DNA of 64,000 bases from Hortaea werneckii (taxonomy: Eukaryota > Ascomycota > Dothideomycetes > Mycosphaerellales > Teratosphaeriaceae), in the NCBI GenBank assembly GCA_037044905.1, contig JBAOKB010000105.1, positions 124,001 through 188,000 on the forward strand, written 5' to 3'. Shown in pieces: positions 33,053-43,414 of this stretch. The notes under the pieces are model-generated. The model was not told the DNA's origin and did no database searches. It worked only from the letters and a program-made list of their open reading frames with translations. The stretch's first letter is position 1; the number at the start of each line of letters is the position of its first letter. A program made the translations under genes and the position numbers.

Positions 33053-33757
33053 ATGGGAAGGTTTTTCCTATCTTCCTGCTGCACGGGTTCCAATTCTGAA
33101 TCGGACTCTCAAGATGACCATCCCGCCCATCCATCGAGCCCAAGGCCAGATGATACTATCAGAGAACAGGCTCCACCCATCCGTCTTCCAACATTGAACG
33201 GCACCACTACCAAGCCGCAAGTCTATCGCCACATCATGCCGGGCAGCGGAGGCACTTACACCTTCACAGCCGACAGCGTCCAACACATCGGTACATCTGG
33301 TTGCATGACCTGCGTAGGGATATACTTTGTCATTGACGACCATCGATGTTTCGCAGCCCACATCAACGCCGACACGACCACCAGGTCTGGCGGCTGGTCA
33401 CGCACGACAAGCGCCAATACCAGGGACAAGATCAAAGCGGAGGTCAAGCAGCGACTAGACAATGAGCGGGCCAAGTCGAAGTGGGGACCGATGACTCAGA
33501 TCATGCGAGAGTCGTTGGTCATGGTCTGCAGTAGATGCGTAGAGCTATTCCCGCTGGTTGGTGATGCGGTTGCCGCAGCGGTACAGGAGTGGCTTGGCAT
33601 CGAGAAAACAATCGCTCCACGTATGAAAGAGGGCTTCATTGTACGGCACCCGAATGAGGACTTGTGTCTGTTTGAGGATCAGCCATCGAATCGCCAGTGG
33701 CTCATGATGAACGAAGCAGCCAACTCTGACTGGGGAATCCTTGTGAAGGATGATTGA
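33053..33757 (+). CDS. Unknown protein with a CheD-like Cys-His pattern
   Basis: A 234-residue, apparently intronless protein. The first in-frame ATG is at 33053; upstream codons lack one. Residues 1-50 are disordered and acidic. From about residue 60 the protein is ordered, with TSGCMTCVGIYFVIDDHRCF followed by AAHINAD. The Cys (about 87) and His (about 103) spacing and the beta-strand context resemble bacterial CheD/CNF-type deamidases, where a Cys in a GSC-like turn pairs with a His about 17 residues later. I do not recognise a named fungal family. A C-terminal helix-rich part (about 125-200, with the Leu/Val-rich stretch ELFPLVGDAVAAAVQEWL) follows. Function is unknown. It is convergent with the HD-domain gene. 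Confidence 0.6.
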   Translation: MGRFFLSSCCTGSNSESDSQDDHPAHPSSPRPDDTIREQAPPIRLPTLNGTTTKPQVYRHIMPGSGGTYTFTADSVQHIGTSGCMTCVGIYFVIDDHRCFAAHINADTTTRSGGWSRTTSANTRDKIKAEVKQRLDNERAKSKWGPMTQIMRESLVMVCSRCVELFPLVGDAVAAAVQEWLGIEKTIAPRMKEGFIVRHPNEDLCLFEDQPSNRQWLMMNEAANSDWGILVKDD

Positions 33758-33864
33758 TCTGTGAGATGAGTTCAGGCATCAGAGGGGTGGATATTTTGTT
33801 AAGACAGCATTTCTCAGGCTAGTTTTTAGAGTGGCTACTTTGACTCCGGTGAGTTAGACAAGCA

Positions 33865-34651
33865 TCAATCATAGGGCTCCATCAGCTTATTGCCAGCCAC
33901 TGCTTTTGAGAAACCATCGATAGCGGTAGTGTGACACCACTCCTTCTCCGCAATTTCAGCTTCAATCGTCTTCGAAAAGCAGGAAGACCAGTTCAGTCGT
34001 GGTAGCTGCTGAACCACGCTCTTGATGACATCCTCGTGAAGGAGCCATGGCTGCCAACCCATGTTGTCTTATCTATCCGTCAGCTTCCGATAGAGCGTGG
34101 AACAAGGTATTATTTGACTTACCGAATTCAGTGGCAATTTGGATCAACTGTCCCATCCTAGAGATCGTACCCGTATCGCCAGGATCTTGATGTCTTATGA
34201 TAGCCTCGCACACGCTCTCAGCTTGAGCCTTCGGTGCCCCGAGAGACTGCAATTTCTGGAGTGCAAGGAAGCCGCCTTGGAATTCAAAGGACATGTGTGT
34301 TTCATTCCGGTTTTGGGTTGTCGTGGCAAGATCATGGAAGAGACAGGTCAACGCCCATGTCTCAAAGAACGCCTCTGGAGCCTTTGCGATCCAGGGTTTG
34401 AAGTGGAGTGAGACCATAGTATGTCCGTAGCAGTATACACGGAGGCTGTGGTTATAGGTTTCTTTTGGTAGTACTGAATGGATGTATTCCTGGGCTTTAC
34501 GGACAAGATCCGTCTTAGGCCATACCGCATCAAACTCGACACCTAGTGAAGGAGTGTTCGCAGTGGCCTTTGACGGAAGGTTTGTCCTGTTTCGTGGCAC
34601 AGCACACCAGCCATACTCTTCGGTCTGTGGTTTGGGCATCTTGTAATTCAT
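33865..34651 (-). CDS. HD-domain protein, cyanamide hydratase family
   Basis: A 243-residue protein in two exons (34123-34651, 33865-34067). The metal-binding HD pattern is complete: NHSLRVYCYG (His near 68), TCLFHDLATT (His-Asp near 103), then HMSFEFQGG and IIRHQD. Length and motifs fit fungal cyanamide hydratase (Cah; yeast Ddi2/Ddi3), which turns cyanamide into urea. Related HD proteins in fungi may act on other nitriles or isocyanides. A second ATG four codons in (34639) is an equally good start. Its promoter carries an inverted CRE-like repeat. Confidence 0.85.
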
Positions 34652-34724
34652 GTATTAACCATGCAAATGCAATTGTGTAGCTGTAAACAGGAAATCATCG
34701 TCTCAAGTGAAATATGCATGTCGT

Positions 34725-34769
34725 TGAAACGTCATCGCCATCAAATGCTTACTGATGACGTTTCACGTG
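34725..34769. promoter_or_regulatory. Inverted CRE-like repeat plus E-box
   Basis: TGAAACGTCATC (34725-34736) and GATGACGTTTCA (34754-34765) are perfect 12-bp inverted repeats separated by 17 bp. Each contains a TGACGT core of bZIP/CREB-type sites. An E-box CACGTG (34764-34769) overlaps the right arm. The element lies 74-118 bp upstream of the cyanamide hydratase start codon. Confidence 0.55.
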
Positions 34770-35535
34770 GGACAGCAGGTGAGGCAAGTGCTCGCCCAAT
34801 GCTCGCCAACCCGTTTCAACATTCAACCCATGTAAACAGATCTTGAATAGTCATGGCTTTGAGGGAGGAATCCATCGCCCAAGACAGTGAAATATCGAAG
34901 GAGTAAGCTAAAGATGGCTAAATCAAGAGAGCCATTCGCAATCCCAACAACGACAACGCAAGGCAGCCAGCGAGTCACGAGAATCAAATCAATACAATAA
35001 CAAATACTGTGGATAAACGTGTTCTTGTAATTTGAGGGACATTGTACATTTTAGTTCTTCCCAGTGCACAGATTCTCGGACGAATGAAATCCGCTGGGAG
35101 CCACCTTGACGGCCTCCGAGATACCACACAATGAATGTCCGTTCAGCAAAATCAATCATGAGACCGGAGAGAGCCATTAGAACGATCGCGTGTATCTTCC
35201 ATGGGTTAATTCAATTTCCCTGAACCGGTTACATTCATTCTGCAACCAATTCAAGGCCGCTTAAATAAACCTCTGGCCGTCAAATGCTAGACTATGCGAT
35301 CAATGCTACGTTTCCAGAGACCTCAAACGACAAGATGGATACTGTGAAAACAACATGACTGGCCTTGAAACAACTGGACTGGGAACAAAACAACCTGCAA
35401 GTTGCCCCACGTCCACGTCATGCCAAGAGGATCCGTATAGCTACCGATCAGCTTCCTACAACTACCACTTTCCCCAGTCACGGCTACCTGTAGAACAATA
35501 AAGAACTGGAACCAGTATAATTCTGACCATTTAAA
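34770..35535. other. Divergent intergenic region (HD protein / PLC)
   Basis: About 770 bp of AT-richer sequence with no supported gene, serving as promoter for the phospholipase C gene on the right. Confidence 0.5.
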
Positions 35536-37272
35536 ATGGCTGACATAACTTCACGCCTATCCAAGTTCAATCCCTTCGCCAAGGTGCGGACTGACCCAGA
35601 GGACCAAGGCGAAGCCATCACAAACGAGACCGTAGGCGGCGGCGGCCACGCTGCCCGTCCCAGTGGAATCACCAAGAGCGGATTGAAAGTCAGCCATGCA
35701 TTGCGCAGCTATCTGGTCCAGGAGAAAGTCCTCTCCAAAGCCGACGCGGGAGTGGATTCCGAAGAGACCACCGATGCTCTGAAGCAGCTCCTGGACAAAC
35801 CGCATGTGCAGGTCCCCGCCGAAGTTACTGATCGCTCGCACCCGTTGCCGGAGTACTTTATTTCCAGCTCGCATAATACGTACTTGCTCGCTCACCAGCT
35901 CTACGGAGAGTCTTCCACAGAGGCGTATGCGACCGCACTCCGGACCGGCTCGCGGTGCGTGGAGATTGATGCATGGGATGGCGAAGATAGCTTAGATGAG
36001 CCCAAGGTGACACATGGGTATACCTTGGCATCTAACATCAGCTTCCGCAGCGTGTGCGAGACGATCCGCGATATTGTGGACGAGGAGTCAGCCGCGACAT
36101 CCGCTGGGTCCGGCTCGGAACCAGCGCCGATTCTCATTTCGTTGGAGAACCATTGTGGACCGCACGGCCAGAAGCGTCTGGCGGAGATCATGCGCGAGAC
36201 CTGGCAACACCGGCTGGTGAGCGAGCCCGTCCGACAGGAAGGGACAGCAGAGCAAGAAGGCAGCGGTCAGCACGTGAAGCTGTCCGAATTAGGCAACAAG
36301 ATTGCCGTGATAGTCGAATATCACATCCCGGATGAGAAGGAAGACTCATCCTCTTCCAGCGAATCCGAAGACGACGACGACGAACATCGACAGATGAAGA
36401 AGCAAAAGAAAGAAACACCCGCTTCGCCCATCATCCCCGAACTCGCCGAACTAGGCGTCTACGCCCAATCAGTCAAGCCTAGCGATCACAGCTGGCTATC
36501 CGGCGAGCTCAAAAACGGGCCTCACCACCATCTAATCAACGTCTCGGAATCCGGCCTCAAAGCCCTCCTACCCAAATCCGCCGCCGAAATCGCCCGCCAC
36601 AACGCCCAACACCTAATGCGCGTGTACCCCAAGGGAACCCGCATCAGCAGCAAAAACCTCATGCCGGTGCCCGTCTGGGGCGTCGGGGCCCAAGTCACCG
36701 CACTCAACTTCCAAACCTTCGACGCCAGCATGCAACTAAACGAAGCGCTCTTCAGCGGCTCAGCGGGCTACGTCCTGAAGCCCTCCGCCTTGCGGACGGG
36801 CGGAAACGGGGACCTCTCATCCACCAGCCGCCGACGCAAACTCACCCTCCATGTCGCCGGCGCAACCTCCATCCCGCTCCCCGCGGACCGCGACGAAGCG
36901 AAGGAGATCAAACCCTACGTCACCAGCACCCTCCTCCAACCCAGCGACCTTTCGGGCGACCCGCCGAAGCGGAAAACCAGCGGGTACAAACAGCATAAAC
37001 TCGGCTTCCTACACAAAGGGGAGAATCCCACGGCCATAGACCCGATCTGGGACGAGAAATTAGAATGGGAGGATTACGAAGACAACGAGCTCACGTTCCT
37101 ACGGATTCTGATCAAAAGCGATGATTCCTTCGCGGCGAACCCGGTGTTGGCCGTCGCGGCGGTACGGTTGATGTATGTGACGCCCGGGTGGTCGTTTATC
37201 CGGATGCTGGATTTGAAGGGGCGGGAGACGCATTGTTCGGTGTTGGTGAGGTTTGAGTTTGCTGATCTTTAG
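35536..37272 (+). CDS. Phosphoinositide-specific phospholipase C
   Basis: A 578-residue, intronless PI-PLC. The X domain (about 100-225) has ISSSHNTYLL (first catalytic His), VEIDAWDG (Ca2+ ligands), VTHGYTLASNISF (second catalytic His) and ILISLENHCG. An acidic Ser/Asp/Glu linker (about 272-290) separates it from the Y domain (about 305-420; PKGTRISSKNLMPVPVWGVG). A C2 domain ends the protein (about 430-578; FIRMLDLKG). It cleaves PIP2 to IP3 and diacylglycerol at membranes. There is no N-terminal PH or EF-hand module: the X domain starts within about 100 residues. This is the short fungal type. Confidence 0.9.
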   Translation: MADITSRLSKFNPFAKVRTDPEDQGEAITNETVGGGGHAARPSGITKSGLKVSHALRSYLVQEKVLSKADAGVDSEETTDALKQLLDKPHVQVPAEVTDRSHPLPEYFISSSHNTYLLAHQLYGESSTEAYATALRTGSRCVEIDAWDGEDSLDEPKVTHGYTLASNISFRSVCETIRDIVDEESAATSAGSGSEPAPILISLENHCGPHGQKRLAEIMRETWQHRLVSEPVRQEGTAEQEGSGQHVKLSELGNKIAVIVEYHIPDEKEDSSSSSESEDDDDEHRQMKKQKKETPASPIIPELAELGVYAQSVKPSDHSWLSGELKNGPHHHLINVSESGLKALLPKSAAEIARHNAQHLMRVYPKGTRISSKNLMPVPVWGVGAQVTALNFQTFDASMQLNEALFSGSAGYVLKPSALRTGGNGDLSSTSRRRKLTLHVAGATSIPLPADRDEAKEIKPYVTSTLLQPSDLSGDPPKRKTSGYKQHKLGFLHKGENPTAIDPIWDEKLEWEDYEDNELTFLRILIKSDDSFAANPVLAVAAVRLMYVTPGWSFIRMLDLKGRETHCSVLVRFEFADL

Positions 37273-37276
37273 AGAT

Positions 37277-37298
37277 GGGGGGGGGGGGGGGGGGGGGG
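37277..37298. repeat. Poly(dG) tract, 22 bp
   Basis: A pure run of 22 G starting five bases after the stop codon of the phospholipase C gene, so it would be in its 3' UTR. Confidence 0.9.
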
Positions 37299-38060
37299 AG
37301 GGGGGAGTATGTATTTCAGGAGGAAAAGACCAGATGCGACTCCAGAATTTGTGTTTCTCCTCTCTTCTCTTGTCTTTTGTTCTTGTTTTATCTTCACTTT
37401 TTCTTTTCTTTTTTTTTCCCCCTTTCTTTACGGAAAAGAAAAAAGAAAACGAAAACGAAAAAGGGGCATAATCCCTTCTGCAAAGGGCCGCCTCGATAAA
37501 TTGTATACTCTGGGACTCGTGGAAGTCTACCCCCGGGGTAGTGTCAGATCTCACTCATGAGAGGGACGGACGAGAGAGTGTGTGTGGAAATGCGAAGACG
37601 TGAGCATCAAAAGCTTTAAATGGTATTAAAAAAAAAAAAAAAAAAAAGAGGCAAGTTCAAAAAAAAAAATTTTACAAAGCGAATTGCTTCGTCTGTTTCA
37701 GCTCCAATTGGGTGAAAGTTAATATAATCTCATGCTGAATTCGTATCGTTATCGTCGTCTCATTTGAGAAACCCCCCCATCTTCCCCAAGATACCTACTA
37801 GGGGGGAAAAAAAAATTCCATCCTCTGATTTTTTCTAAACGCCTCGCTCAAAAGGACCCATATACCCATACCCCAACCTCACCACTTATCATTACCCAAA
37901 AAAAAAAAAAAAAGAAAAATTCAAAACCATCCCCCCCCCCCAAAAAAAAATTAAATAAAAGAAAGGAGAGAGAACGGAGGTTTAGAGGGGGAAGGGCAGG
38001 GCATCTTACATAGCCAACCCTAGTGCGCTGCTTCTTCTTCTTTTTCTCCTCCCCTTCTCC

Positions 38061-38125
<65 letters not shown>

Positions 38126-38178
38126 CACCTCCTCCCACCCACCCATTCCGAACCCCACGAGCACGATATTTCTGCCAA
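37299..38178. other. Intergenic region between convergent PLC and AMMECR1 genes
   Basis: About 880 bp of simple-sequence-rich DNA: T and A runs near 37400-37450, an A run near 37630, C and A runs near 37930, and the CCTCCT-type minisatellite. No gene is supported. Confidence 0.55.
38056..38126. repeat. 15-bp pyrimidine minisatellite
   Basis: The unit CCTCCTCCTCCTCTT is repeated exactly at 38071, 38086 and 38101 with partial copies on both sides. It lies about 50 bp beyond the AMMECR1 stop codon. Confidence 0.85.
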
Positions 38179-39306
38179 TCAATTCAAAACCTCCCTCTCC
38201 ACCCCCTTCACCCCACGCACCCACTCCCTCCAACCCTTCCAATCCTCGAACCCCAACCCGACGGCCTGCCCCTCATACCTGATCAACTCGCCCCTCCCCT
38301 CCCTCCAAACCCGACTCCACGCCGAAGTGGCTCCATTCCACCCGGCCTTCCGCATAAGCGAGACCATCGTCTCCTCTTTGCTCCAGCCCTGTTCGCGGGG
38401 GACGTCGGGCAGGTAGGTGGCGCCGTGGCGCCGGTGGGCGTGGGAGAAGGAGATGCGGAGGCCGTGGTGGCCGAGGGTCCAGTCCAGGGGGTCCGAGGTC
38501 GGGGCGCTGAAGTGGTGCAGGAGGGTGATGTGTGTGGAGAGGGAGGGGAGGAGCGAGGGCGGGATGGGGGGAAGCGGATATCTTCGAAGGCGCTGTGGGT
38601 TGGGATCGGAGGGTTAGCCTTTTTTTTTTTTTGGTTTTTTGTATGTTTTGTTTTGTCTGATTTTTTTTTTTTTTGGCACTTTTGTGGGCAATTGGAGGGT
38701 GGTCCTGGCTGTGCTGGGGAAGTTAGATACGTACCTGGTTAGAGCGTAAGAGCGGAGCCCCTGCTCGAGATCCTGGGCTTCGAAGGTGCCGATGCAGCCG
38801 CGGAGGGTTTTGTGGCCGCTGCGGTTGACGACGTTCCAAGTCACAAACAGCGGGTAACGCTGCTGGTGGGAGGTATCTCTCCGTCTCCTGCCGAGCGAGA
38901 AGAGGGAGGAGCGGGATGTGGCCGGGGTATCTTCTGTTCCGCTGCTGCCGCTGGGAGTGGAGGAGGCGGTGGAGCGGGTGGAGGGGAGACTGCTCTGCGA
39001 ACTGGACTCGCTGCCTCCGCGGGATCGGTGTAGGAGGCGGGATATCGCTGCGGGTTTTGCGCTTGACGTGTGGGATTGTGCTGGTGCTGGTGCAGCTTCT
39101 TCGGCGTCTGTCATGTCCGCGTCGCCGGCTCCCTCGTTACCATGCGAATGGGCGTCACCGTCTTCGGTTTCGACATCGTTTTCGGCTTTCGGATCGTGGT
39201 ACTGCGACCACAGATCTTCGACTTGTGCTAAGCTGAGGGGTTGGCGATGTTCGAAGCTGGCGGCAAGACACTCGAAGGCGTATGCGCAGTGGGCTTGAGT
39301 GGCCAT
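38179..39306 (-). CDS. AMMECR1-domain protein with an apparent one-base frameshift
   Basis: Exons 38735-39306 and 38179-38592 encode an AMMECR1-family protein. Exon 1 holds AYAFECLAASFEHR, a long disordered Ser/Thr/Asp insert (about 40-145), and YPLFVTWN then GCIGTFEAQDLEQGLRSYAL. The splice restores SAFEDIRF, the family core. Two codons later the frame breaks: the C run at 38566-38570 (minus strand) has five bases where six are needed. After one inserted base the expected continuation reads on (LLPSLSTHITLLHHF, DWTLGHHGLRISF, EGRGELIRYEGQ) to a normal stop. The downstream frame is uninterrupted for over 120 codons, so a sequencing or assembly error in the G/C homopolymer, or a very recent mutation, is likelier than an old pseudogene. 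The exact molecular role of this family is unknown. Confidence 0.75.
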
Positions 39307-40397
39307 TGGTCTGTTGCTGCTGCTGCGACTCTCACGCCTGCCTCGCTCAACCAGATGGTAAATGACCTTCTGCGGTAGTTCGAGTCGTTATCGTCTCCCG
39401 GTCTGTCCCGTGACGACGAGTATCAGCGGACACGGCTCAGATGTCAGGTACAGTGGAGTCTACTGCTCCGTCTACCTCCACACTTCCCAGGAAGCGAGAT
39501 GGGAAGAGTGTGGGGAAGTGGAGAAGGAGAGAGGAAGTGGATACAGGAGATGGGACAGAGGAGAGTTGAGGAGAAGTACGTAGGTATAAGGGGAATACTT
39601 GGAGAGGTGAAGTGGATGGAAGCGACTACAGCAAGCGCATGATGCTGGCGTGCATGAAGCAACCGGACAAGTTGATCGAGACGCATGCAGATGCAGGTGA
39701 TAAGCGCTGGCGACGCGAGGCGCGGATGAACTCCGGAGCAAAATTTTAGTGGCTATATATTTTTTGCATGCACCCACTTGTGACGGCGCAGTTCTGCTAA
39801 TATCTAACATGCATCTTGCCTTTTACCAGACGCATCCATGGTAGACTGCACAATGCCGCATTCTTAATCTTTGGAACCCCTTCAAGATTGAAGATTATGA
39901 TCTTCAATTTTTTGCCTTTTTTTTTCCCCCTTATCTTGTGCACCATGGCTTACAAAATCCAGGTTTCGATCCCGACGCGTGCTGGGAAAGGCTGATTCTT
40001 TTTTTTTATTTTTTTTTATTTTTTCGCTCTCTTTCTCAGAACAGCGGCGCATGAGACGCGCATCTCCTATAATAGATGTCGTTCAAAGAGACCGTCCGTC
40101 TTTCAATGCAACATAGCCATCCCCACATTGTAATCTATGCGTTTTCCTCCATTTTCACGCCGCTTTCACAACTCTCTCAACGATTGCGAAAGATACTAGA
40201 AGGACAGGAAGGATGGAAGAAGAAGAAGAAGAAGAAGAAGAAGAAGAAGAAGAAGAAGAAGAAGAAGAAAAAAAAAAAAAAAAAGGCAGGAAGTCAAAAC
40301 ATTCTCAGAACCCATACATCATGCTACAAACGCCCACAATCCCAACCTCCAATCCTACCTCCCCATCATATCCTAAGAAAGCTCTCAAAGGAAAAAC
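39307..40397. other. Intergenic region between AMMECR1 and the Bli-3-like gene
   Basis: About 1.1 kb with no supported gene. It has T/A-rich stretches at 39900-40030. A short stretch at 39970 resembles a tRNA T-loop, but the rest of a tRNA is missing. Confidence 0.5.
40216..40284. repeat. (GAA)n microsatellite followed by A run
   Basis: About 18 GAA triplets run directly into a stretch of A. The tract lies about 115 bp beyond the stop of the Bli-3-like gene. It produces artefactual Glu- or Lys-rich open frames. Confidence 0.9.
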
Positions 40398-41246
40398 TTA
40401 CGCCTTCGTCCTCGCCTGCTGAATCTCATGCTCCTGCATCTGCCTTAGGGCGCCGGTATTCGCGACCCCACCCGTCATGACAGCGCCGCCGACTTCCTTG
40501 GCGAAACCCGCGGGTCCCGCTTCGTGCTTCCAGTAGGAGATCCCTATATAAGGAAGAAAAAAAAAAAAAAAAAATCGATCAGCCACATGTCGTCTAACCG
40601 TCCCGCACCGCAGGACCTGCTTGAGATCTTGGCCAGGGAAGAAGTGTGAAGTGTAGGGAAGCGAAAAAAAAGGAAGGACAAAAAAAAAAAACTCACACTT
40701 CGCCTTAATCTCAATCAACGTCATCCTTGGATCCTCCGCTCCCCCCGTATGCACACCATCCTTGAGATCCCCAAACCAGGCTTTCACGCCCTGACTCCAG
40801 ACCTCCTTGATCCGCGGATCGTCGTTGCGGCTCGTGGTACAGGTTCCCGTGACGCAGACCCAGTCCTGGTTCGAGGAGTTGTGGAAAACGATCTGCGCTT
40901 CCGGGTGGGCGGACAAGTCGCGGAATTTGGCGCTGTGCGTGTTGGCGAGGAAGAGGAAGTCCGGACCGCGGCGCGAGGCGATGGTCATGGCGCGGGAGAC
41001 GGGCTGGGGCGTGGGTGGAGGGGGGTTGGGTTAGCGTTTTGGATGGGGATGGGAAGGAAGGGGAGGGGGGTAAAAACTTACGCCAATCCCATCCCGATAT
41101 GTCCCCAACATGCCGATCTTCTGCTTATCCACGATAGCGTAGAAGTCCTCGAACTTCTTCTCGGCCGAGACGTCGTTGTCCCATTGTTTAGTGACGGAGG
41201 GGTCCTGGCCCTTGTCGACTTCCTCTCTGGTCAAGGGCTCGGGCAT
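40398..41246 (-). CDS. Bli-3-like FMN-binding split-barrel protein
   Basis: A 205-residue protein in three exons (41082-41246, 40697-41003, 40398-40543). The N-terminus MPEPLTREEVDKGQDPSVTK and the split-barrel core (KIGMLGTYRDGIG, SRRGPDFLFLANTHSAKFRDL, QDWVCVTGTC) match the pyridoxamine-phosphate-oxidase-like general-stress family. Neurospora blue-light-induced Bli-3 belongs to it. The splice into exon 3 gives IKAKWISYWKHEAG, the conserved end of the barrel. Both introns contain A/T homopolymers. Members bind FMN or F420-like cofactors, and the fungal substrate is not known. The gene diverges from the aldo-keto reductase. Confidence 0.87.
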
Positions 41247-42253
41247 TTTTGGACGGGATCGGACGAAGAGAGAGAAAGAGAAAGGGCTGGAGAAGAGGGG
41301 GAACGCGGGTTTGGAGGGTTGGGAAGGATGAGAGAAGAAAGCAGGGACTGTCGTGTGTTGGCGAATATAGGAAATCACTACGGGTGATTTGAAGGCAGAC
41401 AAGAGGTAAACGGAACTGGAGAGGGAGTTAAATCGAAATGGGGAACTACTTATCCTGAGAAGGAAGAGCAGCTCGCGCGTCTCATTTAAACCCGCTTAGC
41501 AACCCATCAACCCACGACCTGCACTACGAGGCAGGATGAAGAGGGAGAGGAAGACCCGGTGACGTGCCCATTTGTGCGGAGAAAGGTGGCATGCAGGATG
41601 TGTTGCGTGCGGATGGCATCATGACTTTGGCTTTTTTGGCTGGGCGCCGGCCAGTCAAGAGACGTTGTGCGCGGGCGACGACGCAGGCATTCTCTTTGCC
41701 TTCCTAGAAGTCCCCCCTAGACCGCGGGCGGTGATGGAGGGTCAAGCATGCTGCGTTGCTTATGACGATGCGCTGGTTCATCGCCCTGGACGGGACTTTT
41801 GGGGAGTTCCGAATCCGAATGCCTGCAATGCAGAGACTCGCAGGAGTCGTGAAGAGCCTGCTGGGGGGCTGAGATCATCTTGATCGCATTCCGCTTCAGT
41901 ATACGCGTACTAGGGGCGCAATCAAGGGGAGTGCTGGTGTTTTCTTGATTCAGTGTGGAGATGGGCGATGGTTCGAAAACGAGTAGTGACAGACACCCTC
42001 GTGTTTCAAACCCCGCCGGAGCTATCGGAGTTTAGAACCCAAAGCTCCCCCTCGCTCTTGTGTCCTGCCCGTCAACGCATGTGTACTTCCATAGTAGCTG
42101 TGCACTGGCTTCTGGTCCTGTCAGCATCATTGATATCGCCGTTCGTCAAAGTGCGACTTTTCCATACCCAGCTCTTGCTCTGTTCTTGCGACTTCTGCGG
42201 CGTTGACTTCTTGACTTCGCTCCTAATCGTCTGTTCCCCCTCTCGTGATCGCC
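41247..42253. other. Divergent promoter region (Bli-3-like / aldo-keto reductase)
   Basis: About 1 kb with no supported gene and no obvious repeat. Confidence 0.5.
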
Positions 42254-43414
42254 ATGGCACCAACATACCCTCAGCGTAAGATCGGCGACGACCTAGTCTC
42301 CGCGACGGGTCTAGGATGTATGGGGATGAGCTTCGCGGTGAGTCCTAACTGCCCTGCTCCGCAACCCTTGCTGCTATTCGTACTCATGCGAGAAACAAAA
42401 TCCAGTACACCTCCTTCGGGGGCTACGACGACCAAGCCTCCGCCGACGTCCTGACCCGCGCTGCGGACCTCGGGGTCAACTTCTGGGATACCTCGGACAT
42501 CTATGGCCCGCACACCAACGAGCAGCTGATCGGGAAATGGTTCAAAGACACGGGCAGGAGGAAGGAGATCTTCCTGGCGAGCAAGTTTGGGAATCTGCGG
42601 GATGCGGAGGGGAAGCCGATAGTGAGAGGGGATAGGGAATATGTGAAGGAGGCATGCCAGGCGAGTCTGCAGCGATTGGGGGTTGAGCAGATCGATCTGT
42701 ATTACCAGCATCGTGTCGACCCCAAGGTGCCGATCGAGGAGACGGTGGAGGCTATGGTGGAGTTGAAGAAGGAAGGGAAGATTAGATACTTGGGCCTTTC
42801 GGAGTGCTCAGCGAAGACTCTCCGGCGTGCATGCAAGGTAAGGTGGATATTGCTCTGCGGTTTGCGAGCCAGAGGTGCTGATTGGTGACTAGGTCCATCC
42901 CATTGCTGCCGCGCAAATGGAGTACTCGCCGTTCGCTTTGGAGATCGAGTCTGCTCAGACCGAATTCCTAAAGACAGCACGTGAGCTCGGCGTGAAGATT
43001 GTCGCGTACAGCCCACTCGGGCGTGGTTTCCTGACCAACAGCATCAAAAGTCGTGACGACCTTGACCCGTCGGACAATCGATTCAACCACCCACGTTTCA
43101 GCGAAGAGCACTTTGCGGACAACTTAAAACTGGTACAGATCTTGGCCGATATTGCTGCTAAGAAGGGCTGCACGCCGGGACAGTTATCGTTGGCGTGGGT
43201 GCTGGCCCAAGGGCCTGACATCCTGCCTATTCCGGGGACGAAAAGAGTGAAATATCTGGAAGAAAATGCGGAGGCTGTCAAGGTGAACTTTGGGCCGGAT
43301 GAGGAAGCGGATATCCGCCAGGCCATTGAAAGCGTTGGAGGTTCCAAAGGCGACAGGTATCCGCCAGCGATGATGGCACGGCTGTTTGGAGACAGCCCAG
43401 AGACGGTACAGTAG
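42254..43414 (+). CDS. Aldo-keto reductase (AKR13-like)
   Basis: A 345-residue protein in three exons (42254-42337, 42406-42837, 42893-43414), all junctions in phase 0. The AKR tetrad is intact: Asp56 and Tyr61 in FWDTSDIYG, Lys88 in ASKFG and His130 in YYQHR. The C-terminal NADPH site is visible as PIPGTKRVKYLEENAEAV. The IDLYYQHRVDP segment and KIRYLGLSE are typical of the YakC/AKR13 group of fungal aldehyde or ketone reductases. Substrate is not predictable. There is no targeting signal, so it should be cytosolic. Confidence 0.9.

Noticed and set aside
39955..39990. tRNA-like T-loop (GGTTTCGATCC)
   Set aside because: No matching acceptor stem, D-arm or anticodon arm could be found around it, and the B-box is off consensus by an insertion.
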